This document shows, piece by piece, positions 11,401 to 19,244 of a stretch of 64,000 nucleotides of DNA (positions are counted from its first letter, which is position 1; each line of letters starts with the position of its first letter). Both the position numbers and the translations under genes were made by a program. The stretch is taken from NCBI RefSeq assembly GCF_014145635.1, contig NZ_JACHTC010000003.1, forward strand, positions 274,926 to 338,925, written 5' to 3'. The notes under the pieces are model-generated. The model was given only the letters and a program-made list of their open reading frames with translations, was not told the DNA's origin and ran no database searches. This stretch comes from Myroides sp. WP-1. GTDB taxonomy: Bacteria; Bacteroidota; Bacteroidia; Flavobacteriales; Flavobacteriaceae.

Positions 11401-12162
11401 ATACAAATGGTCGCGTAGGGAGAAATATCCCCCGTGATTTCCTGTACTAAACACGGGATGATGCAGGGCTAAAACGACAATCTTATTCTGATTTTTATTA
11501 ATTTCTCCTCTTAATTCATCAAAAAAATCATCTCTTGTCTTGATATCACAATCTTCGTTCATATTGGGTTGCAAATCCCAATTCTCGAGATACCATTGAC
11601 TATCTACAACAATCAACACCGTTTGGTCGTTTATTTTTAATCGTTCAAAACCACAAACTTTTCGCGGCAAGAGTGCTTTTTTATCTTCTAAGTTTGCTGT
11701 TAGGTACTTTGAAATATCTTTAATACCCTCGTAACCTTTTTTCCATTCCGTTTCTCCATTGATAAATACTGCTTCTCCTGGAAATTGTTTGGCCCAATTC
11801 ACAGCAGTTTGCAATTGAGTGTCTTCTTCCCTTTTGAGCTGTTTTTTTTGTATATTATCTCCTAACAAAACCAAAGTCGATGTTGGATTGGCTTTTTTAA
11901 ACACTTGGGTTAATTGTGCTAAATGTTCTTGTTCTTCTGGCGACTTTGCAGCTAACAAACCTCCAGCAAAATAATAGGTATGCACAATTTTATCATTACT
12001 CTTGCGTTCTATTGCTGCAAGTGAAGTACTGTGTTCTCTTTGCTGAGGACTCAATGTTGCACAAGAATACGAGAACATCAAAAGCATAAAATAAGCCACG
12101 GGCTTAATTTTAACTCGATTATCAGGGTTTTGACTAAATAATTTCATATTTTTAGACATCAA
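8440..12162 (-). CDS. Lipoprotein fusing a calcineurin-like phosphoesterase to an outer-membrane beta-barrel
   Basis: At 1240 residues this is the largest protein here. The N-terminus carries a lipobox-like SYSC (Cys 34). Residues about 50-380 resemble a metallophosphoesterase: LLGDNIQ, FINGETEW, LHHPVFSTG and VSGHERN are candidate metal-site motifs, though the GNHE and GHxH motifs are altered. The middle region (about 400-850) is unassigned. The C-terminal 380 residues are strand-rich with a bacterial surface antigen (BamA/TamA-like) signature including GGNTNLRGFRPERF and a terminal aromatic (FGLGFGF). It is probably an outer-membrane protein with a large phosphoesterase-like domain. It starts only 12 bp from the divergent HD-PycTM gene. 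The substrate is unknown. Confidence 0.8.
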   Translation of the reverse strand: MMSKNMKLFSQNPDNRVKIKPVAYFMLLMFSYSCATLSPQQREHSTSLAAIERKSNDKIVHTYYFAGGLLAAKSPEEQEHLAQLTQVFKKANPTSTLVLLGDNIQKKQLKREEDTQLQTAVNWAKQFPGEAVFINGETEWKKGYEGIKDISKYLTANLEDKKALLPRKVCGFERLKINDQTVLIVVDSQWYLENWDLQPNMNEDCDIKTRDDFFDELRGEINKNQNKIVVLALHHPVFSTGNHGGYFSLRDHLYPFESKIPLPVLGSVINYTRAVSGIHTQDLQSKKYNALNKRLQTMAQMYDNVVFVSGHERNLQYHEKDGVKQIVSGALGDLSPARAIEKGSFSAGQLGYATLEIAEDKSALLGFYTFQNGVYQRVWQQQIFQPELALTNEFGAPTNDSIVASVYPEKWTKKSGFYRFLWGEHYRSTYAQPIAVAVANLDTVKGGLIPLISGGGNQSLSLRLQDKNGTQYVMRGVRKSVSRFLQTAVFRDNYVMESFDNTWAEGFIYDFYTTAHPYTPFIIGDLSKKVGIYHTNPELYYIPKQQALGVFNAKYGDELYMIEERPSEGHEEESFGNATKIISTTDVIANLRKDEKYAVDQQMYLRARIFDMLIGDWDRHGDQWRWSEFKEGDQVIYRPVPRDRDQAFAKIDGALLSLIKKLPMLRHMQNYTTDFADPRWINHTAFPLDQYLLKSTTEQDWINQAISIVSDLDDESIEKTFAKLPKEVQGEDVEHIKYVLKERKKKIVDFVPQYYRELRKYVVLSGTDKKDTFKLLRNDDGSVQLVQLRDKKAGQEIVFEKTYDPRETKEIWIYGLNDEDTFIVQGSDKAKIKLRLIGGKNKDSFQIDKPKNVVVYDYADKRNELTEVGKKTKHYFTNRYDLNNFNYEKLPLTVNMLLPNVGYNPEDGVKLGFLYSSKRLKFVQDPYAAKHTIKGFYSFNTKGVEAEYAGHFPNATNNWGFTLNARATSPNFAVNYYGIGNETHYFDEEMGDEYKRVRIESYSVSPGYKFEGKNGDSFEVNVEYKAMKVQDKANRFITSSPDLVDQKVFDFQQYATLQATYDFQQYNNAANPTKGFAFHASMGWRTNLEDSKQNFPFLDAKVSFAHYLERSERLVLATNFTYQTRFNSNYDFYHGSTIGGNTNLRGFRPERFTGKTSFVQTTDLRFNAGEFTAGFIPMSYGIYAGFDYGRVWTPQESSSKWHNAYGAGLWVNAIEQATLHCSYFYSKDGGRFVFGLGFGF

Positions 12163-12174
12163 AAGAGGGTTGCT

Positions 12175-13332
12175 ATGACTATTTTACAAAAAGTTGAAGA
12201 GTATATCTTTCAACTATACAAAGATACATTATCACGCCAATATACCTATCATAATTTCCAACATACTACACGTGTAGTGAATGGTTTAGAGGAATTATTA
12301 AAGACAATAGACGTCAGTGAACAAGAGGCATTAAACTTAAAATTAGCGGCTTGGTTTCACGACATTGGCTATACGCAATCTTGTGAAGAACACGAAAAGC
12401 ACGGTGCTGCAATTGCAGAGACTTACTTGATGGCAGAAGGATTTCCAACAGCAGATATCCAATGTATTCAAGCACTAATTTTAGCAACAAAGCTAGATCA
12501 CGTACCAACTAACTTGTTGGAATGCATAATCAAAGACGCTGATTTCGCTCACATATCTGATGATAATTTCATGGATATCAGCAATTTGCTGTTAAAAGAA
12601 TTGTCCGTCACTTGTAATCTGCCCTTTTCACCAGAAGAATGGAATCAACAGAATTTAGATTTTCTCCTGTACAAGCACCGCTACTATACCGATTATGCTC
12701 GTCAAAAATGGCAGCCTAAAAAAGAACAGAACATATTTGCTATTCGAGAACGCATTGAAAAGGAAAAAAAGAAAAAAGAAAAATCAACGAAAAGAGAACA
12801 CTTCCGATCTATTGATACTCTTTTTCGCACTACTTTGCGCAATCATACACAACTAAGTGCCATTGCAGATCGAAAAGCCAATATTTTACTTTCTGTCAAT
12901 GCAATTATCATTTCAATTTGTTTATCGACACTAATCCCAAAATTAGACAGTCCTTCTAATGCCCATTTAATTGTACCAACCTTTGTACTCGTTTTCTTTA
13001 GCGTTGCAACGATTATCTTTGCCATTATGTCAACAAGACCAAAAGTAACGGCCGGAACATTCTCACAAGAAGAAGTAGACAATCACACGGTTAACTTATT
13101 ATTCTTTGGTTCATTTCACAAAATGCCTTTAGATGAATACTATAAAACGCTGAGAAATTTAATCCGTAAAGAAGACAACATTTACGAAGCCCTAACAACG
13201 GATCTATACTACTTGGGTAAAGTACTCAATAGAAAATACACCTTGTTACGCATTACTTACACCATTTTTACCATTGGTATTTTGGCTTCTGTTATTGCAT
13301 TTGTACTTGCGTTTAGAGGTATTGGTTTCTAA
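12175..13332 (+). CDS. HD-domain protein fused to a Pycsar-effector-like membrane domain (HD-PycTM)
   Basis: The 385-residue protein has two parts. Residues about 1-200 are an HD phosphohydrolase: His 26 and His 30 (YHNFQH), WFHDIGY with His 62-Asp 63, EHEKHGA, and KDADFAH. A charged Lys/Glu linker (residues about 185-205) leads to a C-terminal domain beginning LSAIADRKANILLSVNAI, with two close hydrophobic segments (about 235-280) and a last one (about 355-382). This is the pattern of the PycTM/DUF5706 membrane effector domain used in Pycsar anti-phage signalling. No nucleotide cyclase is encoded nearby. HD domains in this setting may hydrolyse a nucleotide signal or a phosphate ester; that is inference. 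The last 20 bp overlap the convergent GAF gene. Confidence 0.8.
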   Translation: MTILQKVEEYIFQLYKDTLSRQYTYHNFQHTTRVVNGLEELLKTIDVSEQEALNLKLAAWFHDIGYTQSCEEHEKHGAAIAETYLMAEGFPTADIQCIQALILATKLDHVPTNLLECIIKDADFAHISDDNFMDISNLLLKELSVTCNLPFSPEEWNQQNLDFLLYKHRYYTDYARQKWQPKKEQNIFAIRERIEKEKKKKEKSTKREHFRSIDTLFRTTLRNHTQLSAIADRKANILLSVNAIIISICLSTLIPKLDSPSNAHLIVPTFVLVFFSVATIIFAIMSTRPKVTAGTFSQEEVDNHTVNLLFFGSFHKMPLDEYYKTLRNLIRKEDNIYEALTTDLYYLGKVLNRKYTLLRITYTIFTIGILASVIAFVLAFRGIGF

Positions 13333-15679
13333 GAAAATTAACCATCAATTGCGGGTAATCTAATCGTTCTAGGTTATAGTCTAATTGAACTAAAACACGA
13401 AGTCCTATTAACCCCGAAACCCCTTGTAAATCTTCTACATCAAACGCTTGAGTAGAAGCTTGCAACACCCCCAAATGCTGTAAATACTTGATGTACGCCA
13501 TATATTCATCGCGGTCTGCATGCGAGGCAAAAACAATTGCTATACTCTTGGGTTGTACAATTCGCTCTTCTGAGTTTTTAATCATCGCTTTATCCAAGCG
13601 TTTTTTAATTATTTCATAACGCGTATTATAAGAACCGTCAATATCAAATCGCTTCTCATCCATTCTAAACTGAATACTCAAGGAAGCATCGTAAACGAAA
13701 ATCAACGAAGTGGCATCCATCGGAATTTTATCCTGTATATTATTGCGATAGTGAACACACATTTGTTCCGCCATTACCTGTAATTGCCATAATCGCAAAT
13801 TTTGTAAATACGTTATATCAAATGCTCGATCTGGACAAATAGAATCGCCAATATACATATTGTGTTCTACTCCATCGGTTTTGAATCGCTCGTAATAATG
13901 CGGATACACGACTTGTGCTTCTTTTTGTCTAAGGTCTAAAATATCGGAATAACTCTTGTTGATTCTTCCAATTTGCTTGTCAAACACTTTGCGATAACGG
14001 TAGTAAACATCTAGTTCATAATCGACATATCCGAAGTAAATATTCAACTTTTCTGTAACAAAAAGGTAGCTTTCTTTTCTCAACAACGGGTGAATTTCCT
14101 CTCGGATATAGTTCTGTATGCGTTGTTCTAATCCCGAATAAAAGTGCTTATTCACCTGTTTGTGATAGGCCTGAAGCTTTAGCTGATGCTTTTCAAAAAG
14201 AATATTCTTTCCTTCTGTGGGATAATCTTTCAACAGGTCTAAAAGTTGTTCCAGTTGGGCCTTTAAATCCTTCTGAATTGCTTCATTTCGCAATTGGCTT
14301 GATCCCTTAATATCAATCTCTCCATACAGCGGAAAAACATCGGGAAATGCAATTGGCGTTAGGATATAGTTTTTATCCGTCACACTATCGATGTAGTTTT
14401 TCTGTGCTTCTTCCAAAAACTTCCAGTAAACACTTGGATGAATCGTCGTATACTCTCGTTGAATAATTGCCTCGATGTGATTCAATGCATCGGATCTCAC
14501 CCGTTCCATAGTCTCAGAAATAATCGGCATGAGTTCGTTTAATTTTTGTGCATTTACACTGTGTAAATCGCGGGGATTACTCGATACAATTTCCAAAATC
14601 CCTTCAATTCCCGTAGAAGTAATAATTGGACTAAACAAGCAGCTTCGAACCCCTTTTTTCGCTAAATTCTCACACATTTCACGGTGTTCGTCCTTGTGTA
14701 TTTCTGCCTCTACATCGGAAATACTAAAATACTTTTGCTGAATCATCAATTGACGATAAGCTTGGGCGGAGATAACGATCTGACTTTGTTCTTCATTGAG
14801 TAAATAACTATTGACAATCATGACATTTTTGAGCTCTGACTGTGCAGTTTTATCTCCTTGTAAAACGGTTAACCCAATTTTTAAATTAGGCAGTTTAAAA
14901 ATAGAACTGAACAATTGATTGACAAAGTCTCCCAATGGTTTGCGTTGCAGTTCTGTTTTCAGGAAACTTTCTTTTAAAAGGGAAAGTGCATTTTCAAATG
15001 TTACATCAACCAAACTCAACAACCCAAAGCCCTTGAGATTCCAGCTTTTTTGAGGGAAATAACGTTGCCACATTTCAAAATCATCGTAGTTGTCTTGTAA
15101 CAATTCGATATCTTCTTTCGTCAACATCACTGCATTTTCACGAGGAGATAGCTCAACAAAATCAGCATTATACAACACGCGATAATAACGCGTAATTCCG
15201 CGCTTATCAGGCAAATCAATAAAAAGAGGTTGTGTGAGATCAAAATTGGTTTGGAAGTAAAAATTCATAATGATACAACAACAAGCAATGTAGTATTCAT
15301 TTTGGTTAAAATTTCGAATCTCACCCGTATACGTCCCTCCCGCATCCACAATAATTTTTTTGAAGCGCTTGGTGTGATTAAACATGATATTTTGAAAAGG
15401 CATAGAAACCGCCTTTATCTCATTGTCAGATAAAGCAGCCGGAAAGATAACGTCAAACAATTCTTTAACCAAGCTCTCGTAAGTACTCCCTTCGGGTGTG
15501 TTCAAAGCCTGTTCATCGACGATAAGCTGTTGATCTGCTCTAGCCAGTAAATCTTCATAATAAGCTTTTTTATAGGGATTCCCATAAGCTGCAGTGCTAA
15601 TTTTCTTCAATTCTTCTTTTAACTTATCAAAGGAGAATTCGATATGGAAAGGCGTCAATTCAAAAGCTTTTAATCTCAT
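13313..15679 (-). CDS. Large GAF-domain protein of unknown function
   Basis: The 788-residue cytoplasmic protein (no signal or membrane segment) contains one recognisable GAF-type sensory domain at about residues 255-400, where RSCLFSPIITSTGIEGILEIVS and the long following helix fit the fold. The N-terminal 240 residues and the C-terminal half are helical and unassigned; the C-terminus has an ATP/receiver-like look (IAIVFASHADRD) without diagnostic residues. There is no kinase, cyclase or output domain I can name. The gene overlaps the 3' end of the HD-PycTM gene by 20 bp in convergent orientation. A TATCTTTA near-consensus box lies about 20 bp upstream of the start. Confidence 0.75.
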   Translation of the reverse strand: MRLKAFELTPFHIEFSFDKLKEELKKISTAAYGNPYKKAYYEDLLARADQQLIVDEQALNTPEGSTYESLVKELFDVIFPAALSDNEIKAVSMPFQNIMFNHTKRFKKIIVDAGGTYTGEIRNFNQNEYYIACCCIIMNFYFQTNFDLTQPLFIDLPDKRGITRYYRVLYNADFVELSPRENAVMLTKEDIELLQDNYDDFEMWQRYFPQKSWNLKGFGLLSLVDVTFENALSLLKESFLKTELQRKPLGDFVNQLFSSIFKLPNLKIGLTVLQGDKTAQSELKNVMIVNSYLLNEEQSQIVISAQAYRQLMIQQKYFSISDVEAEIHKDEHREMCENLAKKGVRSCLFSPIITSTGIEGILEIVSSNPRDLHSVNAQKLNELMPIISETMERVRSDALNHIEAIIQREYTTIHPSVYWKFLEEAQKNYIDSVTDKNYILTPIAFPDVFPLYGEIDIKGSSQLRNEAIQKDLKAQLEQLLDLLKDYPTEGKNILFEKHQLKLQAYHKQVNKHFYSGLEQRIQNYIREEIHPLLRKESYLFVTEKLNIYFGYVDYELDVYYRYRKVFDKQIGRINKSYSDILDLRQKEAQVVYPHYYERFKTDGVEHNMYIGDSICPDRAFDITYLQNLRLWQLQVMAEQMCVHYRNNIQDKIPMDATSLIFVYDASLSIQFRMDEKRFDIDGSYNTRYEIIKKRLDKAMIKNSEERIVQPKSIAIVFASHADRDEYMAYIKYLQHLGVLQASTQAFDVEDLQGVSGLIGLRVLVQLDYNLERLDYPQLMVNFLRNQYL

Positions 15680-15790
15680 GCTATATCTAGGTATAAAGGC
15701 TTAAAGATACGGAATCCTCCAGTTTTAATCCGTTTTACGTGGAATTATCTTCTTTGAAAAAGTTCTAAAAAACGAAAAAATAAAATATTG

Positions 15791-15798
15791 TACTTTTG
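15791..15798 (+). promoter_or_regulatory. Candidate -7 box (TACTTTTG) for dusB
   Basis: Exact match to TAnnTTTG, 21 bp before the dusB ATG. It supports the start at 15820, because the alternative TTG start at 15796 would lie inside the promoter. Confidence 0.5.
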
Positions 15799-15819
15799 CA
15801 GGAAATATCGAAAACGATT

Positions 15820-16812
15820 ATGATTAAAATTGGCAATATAGAACTACCTGATCATCCGCTTCTTTTGGCGCCCATGGAAGACGTGAGTGATCCTCCTTTC
15901 CGTCGCTTGTGTAAAAAACACGGTGCGGACTTGATGTATTCCGAATTTATTTCTTCTGAGGGATTAATTCGCGATGCAATAAAGAGCAAGATGAAGTTGG
16001 ATATCTTTGATTATGAACGTCCCGTTGGTATTCAAATTTTTGGTGGTGATGAAGAAGCTATGGCCATGTCTGCGCGTATTGTAGAAACCGTTCGCCCCGA
16101 TTTAGTAGATATTAACTTTGGATGCCCAGTAAAAAAAGTGGTTTGCAAAGGTGCTGGTGCAGGTGTATTGAAAGATATCGATTTGATGATTCGCCTAACT
16201 AAAGCCGTTGTTAACAGCACGTCGTTACCTGTAACCGTAAAAACGCGTTTGGGTTGGGATGAAGAATCTATCAATATTGACGAAGTAGCAGAGCGTCTAC
16301 AAGATGTAGGTGTACAAGCATTGACCATTCACGCGAGAACACGTGCACAGATGTACAAAGGACATTCAGATTGGACACACATCGAGCGCATTAAAAACAA
16401 CCCGCGTATCAAAATTCCAATTTTCGGAAATGGAGATATTGACAGTCCTCAAAAAGCCTTAGAATACAAAGAGAGATTTGGACTCGATGGGATGATGATC
16501 GGAAGAGCAGCAATTGGATATCCTTGGATTTTTGACGAAATAAAGCATTATTTCGAAACGGGAGAACTACTTGCACCACCTACAATTGAAGATCGCTTAG
16601 AAGCAGCTAAAAATCATTTGATCTGGTCAATGGAGTGGAAAGGTGAGCGCTTGGGTATTGTTGAAATGCGTCGCCACTATACCAATTACTTTAAAGGGAT
16701 TCACGGTTTTAAACCGCATCGCCTGAAATTAGTCACTACAGATGATGTAACAGAGTTACTAAACCTGTTTGATCAAATCGCAGAAGAATACCGCGATTAT
16801 GTGATAGAATAA
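15820..16812 (+). CDS. dusB: tRNA-dihydrouridine synthase (DusB-type)
   Basis: The 330-residue FMN-dependent enzyme reduces uridine to dihydrouridine in the tRNA D-loop. The start at 15820 (MIKIGNIEL) is chosen over an upstream TTG because a promoter box overlaps the longer form. Diagnostic features are the opening LLAPMEDVSDPPFRR, the catalytic loop NFGCPVKKVVCKGAGAG with the active Cys just before PVKK, TVKTRLGW, HARTR, FGNGDI and the FMN-phosphate segment GMMIGRAAIGYPW. The C-terminal helical domain ends normally. It is a single gene closed by a terminator. Confidence 0.95.
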   Translation: MIKIGNIELPDHPLLLAPMEDVSDPPFRRLCKKHGADLMYSEFISSEGLIRDAIKSKMKLDIFDYERPVGIQIFGGDEEAMAMSARIVETVRPDLVDINFGCPVKKVVCKGAGAGVLKDIDLMIRLTKAVVNSTSLPVTVKTRLGWDEESINIDEVAERLQDVGVQALTIHARTRAQMYKGHSDWTHIERIKNNPRIKIPIFGNGDIDSPQKALEYKERFGLDGMMIGRAAIGYPWIFDEIKHYFETGELLAPPTIEDRLEAAKNHLIWSMEWKGERLGIVEMRRHYTNYFKGIHGFKPHRLKLVTTDDVTELLNLFDQIAEEYRDYVIE

Positions 16813-16888
16813 GAAAGAAGAAAGAAGAAATCGGTAGTTTTTCTGAAATAAGATGATTTGTTCTTTAATCGAATAAATTTTGAAACGA

Positions 16889-16917
16889 AAAAAAGACCTC
16901 GAATGAGGTCTTTTTTA
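16889..16917 (+). terminator. Terminator of dusB
   Basis: An 8-bp stem (AAGACCTC / GAGGTCTT) with a GAAT loop is followed by a T-run; the A-run before it could make it bidirectional. Confidence 0.8.
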
Positions 16918-16963
16918 TTTTGTACGGTGGTGAGATGATGAGTTCTAATTTTCTCTTTCTTCT

Positions 16964-17026
16964 CTATCTCACTAGATTAATATTGATTTTGGTATTCGAT
17001 GAATCTTCCCTTCGTTTCGATTTCCA
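16964..17026. repeat. Copy 1 of a dispersed intergenic repeat
   Basis: This stretch of roughly 60 bp resembles 63330-63391. Both begin CTATCTCAC, both contain TATTCGATGAATCT or TGTTCGATGAATCT, and both continue with CGTTTCGATTT. A degenerate GGTGGTGAGATGATGAG lies just upstream at 16926, echoing the minisatellite beside copy 2. It abuts the end of the MscS gene. Confidence 0.6.
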
Positions 17027-17031
17027 ATAAC

Positions 17032-17859
17032 CTATTTCGTTTTATCTGAAACGATATGCAAATCGCGTTGTGGGAAAGGAATTTCGATATTCGCTTCGTC
17101 CAAAGCCACTTTGACAATTTGCTGAATTTCGAATACTGTATTCCAATAATCGGATTTACCAATCCAAGTACGCACGTTTAAATCAACTGAGCTATCACCT
17201 AAACTACTAACAAATACAATTGGCGCAGGGTTCTGCAATACAGCTTCGTGTTTCGCTAATGCGCCCAAAATAATAGTTTGTGCTTCTTTGATATTCTCAT
17301 TGTAACCGATGCCCACCACGAAGTCGTGTCTTCTTGAGGTGATTTCTGAATAATTGGTAATCACAGAGTTGGCTAAAGGTCCGTTGGGGCTAAATATTTT
17401 TAGTCCTGTTGGTCCTGTTAACGTGGTATACAACAAATCGATGCGTTCTACTGTACCTTCTGTACCACTTGGGTTGGAGATATAATCCCCTACTTTAAAC
17501 GGTTTAAATAGCAACACTAAAACTCCACCAGCGAAATTCGACAAACTTCCTTGTAATGCTAAACCCACAGCTAAACCTGCAGAGGCAAAAATCGTTGCAA
17601 TTCCCGCCACTTGGAATCCCATAGTTGCAGCTACTACAATAAGTAGAATAATGTATAACGTTGCTTTTACAACACTGAGTAAAAACCCGCGTAAAGACAA
17701 TTCCACCTCGCGTTTTTCTAGGCGTCGGCGGATCATCTTTAATATGAGTTTAACCAAATAAGACCCTATCCCCAATATAACAAACCCCAATATAATTTTT
17801 GGTATTGCATGCCACATTGAGTCGAGCATTTGTTCTAATCCTTTTACTAACATTTCCAT
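17032..17859 (-). CDS. Small-conductance mechanosensitive channel (MscS family)
   Basis: The 275-residue protein is the size of E. coli MscS. It has three N-terminal membrane segments (about 20-42, 58-80, 86-115). The pore-lining third helix and loop are highly typical: AGLAVGLALQGSLSNFAGG followed by PFKVGDYI. The beta domain contains GTEGTVERIDLLYTTL and SPNGPLANSVITNYS. It should open under membrane tension to release solutes on osmotic downshift. It is 24 bp downstream of the C1 peptidase gene on the same strand, so they may share a transcript, though no functional link is evident. Confidence 0.93.
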   Translation of the reverse strand: MEMLVKGLEQMLDSMWHAIPKIILGFVILGIGSYLVKLILKMIRRRLEKREVELSLRGFLLSVVKATLYIILLIVVAATMGFQVAGIATIFASAGLAVGLALQGSLSNFAGGVLVLLFKPFKVGDYISNPSGTEGTVERIDLLYTTLTGPTGLKIFSPNGPLANSVITNYSEITSRRHDFVVGIGYNENIKEAQTIILGALAKHEAVLQNPAPIVFVSSLGDSSVDLNVRTWIGKSDYWNTVFEIQQIVKVALDEANIEIPFPQRDLHIVSDKTK

Positions 17860-17883
17860 AGCTTTCTTTTTTTAATTCTCTTC

Positions 17884-19083
17884 TTAAATTTTCAATTTCT
17901 TTTTCATGTCTTTAGACAACGCGTCTTTGTGAACCATGAAATCTGTTGTTTTGTATTTCACATATTCTTTTGACATATACATATACCCTTGGTGATCATT
18001 AGAAATACCCCAAGAGTTTTTCACGATATAAAACTCACGCCCTGTTTGGTCTTTTGCAATCCCAACGATATGCATTCCGTGGTCATCCGTTGTAGAATAA
18101 TTATCAAACGCTTCTTGACGCATTTCTGCTGTTACTTTGCGTTCCGCTTTTGGTCCATTAAAAATATCTTTGCGTTCCTCTTCTGTCATCTCTTCCCAAT
18201 CTTTTTCTGGTACATAAGCAACTCCATTTTTCCAGCTAAAGTATTTTTCACTTACATCACCTCCCCATGCAACGGTAAATCCATTGTTAATAGCCTCATC
18301 GATAATAGCTGTCATCTCATCAACTTTTACGTTGTAAACTTGATCGAATGCCCAGTTATCTGGCACCAACAGTACAAATTTATCATAGTACGGATAGTTC
18401 ATGTCTGAACCAATTTCAATGTAATCTTCCGGATTAATTCCGATTACCTCACTAGCAAACGTTTTTGGTGTATATTCTTTCCCTTCCCATTTAAATTTTT
18501 GAGGCACTTCACCTAAATAAGCATCAATTACAGCAGAATAAGCCTTTTCCCAGTTAGGTGTTAGCTTGCCATTTGGATTAGACACCACTGCTTTTAATAC
18601 TCCTTCTTGAATAGCTGCCATTTCAGCAAACTGATTTTTCTTCGTTCCGTAGTTCAATCCTGTATACACTTCCTGCGGTACTGCACCATACATGCGATAC
18701 ATATTCATCACATCGTGAAAAGCTCCACCATCTCCTAAAGTTACAGCCCCTTGCATGCGCACATACATTTTTCCTTTTTCAACATAAGCATTACGCGCTG
18801 AGAAAATTTGAGAGATTTCTACTGGACGCTTTCCCATTCTCATCATTTCTGATTCGATGAAAGAGTTGGCAGAATAACTCCAACATGTTCCTGAAGATCC
18901 TTGATTTTTAATCGATGTATTTTCAATATCTACAACGGGCTTAAACTGATAAAGTTCTTTACTCTTATCGCTTGCGTTTAATTTTAATGCATTAACAAGA
19001 TTGTCTTGTGCTACTGTCGTTGACGCCGTTATAACAGATAAAACCGCCGTCAATACCCATGATTGGATTGTTTTTTTATTCAT
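17884..19083 (-). CDS. Exported C1 family cysteine peptidase (PepC/bleomycin hydrolase-like)
   Basis: The 399-residue protein has a signal peptide ending near TTVAQ (residue 26), so it is periplasmic or surface-exposed, unlike cytoplasmic PepC. The papain-like triad is complete: NQGSSGTCWSYS with Cys 67, DDHGMHIVG with His 335, and VKNSWG with Asn 356; Gln 61 fits the oxyanion position. The insertion between Cys and His domains fits the aminopeptidase C/bleomycin hydrolase type. The C-terminus ends in a basic tail (KDMKKKLKI), whereas cytoplasmic bleomycin hydrolases use a C-terminal self-blocking arm. The substrate is unknown. Confidence 0.9.
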   Translation of the reverse strand: MNKKTIQSWVLTAVLSVITASTTVAQDNLVNALKLNASDKSKELYQFKPVVDIENTSIKNQGSSGTCWSYSANSFIESEMMRMGKRPVEISQIFSARNAYVEKGKMYVRMQGAVTLGDGGAFHDVMNMYRMYGAVPQEVYTGLNYGTKKNQFAEMAAIQEGVLKAVVSNPNGKLTPNWEKAYSAVIDAYLGEVPQKFKWEGKEYTPKTFASEVIGINPEDYIEIGSDMNYPYYDKFVLLVPDNWAFDQVYNVKVDEMTAIIDEAINNGFTVAWGGDVSEKYFSWKNGVAYVPEKDWEEMTEEERKDIFNGPKAERKVTAEMRQEAFDNYSTTDDHGMHIVGIAKDQTGREFYIVKNSWGISNDHQGYMYMSKEYVKYKTTDFMVHKDALSKDMKKKLKI

Positions 19084-19191
19084 TTTTATTGTTGTTATAA
19101 TGGTAAAGATAAAAAAAACATGGTTAACGATCGTGAATCAAGGAGAAAAATGGTTTTTCGATTTTTAGCATTTGGGATACTCTACAACAAC

Positions 19192-19225
19192 AAAAGGACA
19201 GCAATTCAGAATTGCTGTCCTTTTT
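19192..19225 (-). terminator. Terminator of the S9 peptidase gene
   Basis: A near-perfect 14-15 bp stem (AAGGACAGCAATT / AATTGCTGTCCTT) with a 3-nt loop lies about 20 bp past the S9 stop codon; T and A runs flank both sides. Confidence 0.75.
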
Positions 19226-19244
19226 TATTTAATTCTTTTGTAAT

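Noticed and set aside
15796..15819. TTG start giving a dusB product longer by eight residues
   Set aside because: It overlaps the TACTTTTG promoter box; the ATG at 15820 gives the normal family N-terminus.
17989..18408. 139-codon plus-strand ORF
   Set aside because: It lies antisense within the well-supported C1 peptidase gene and has no protein-like pattern.
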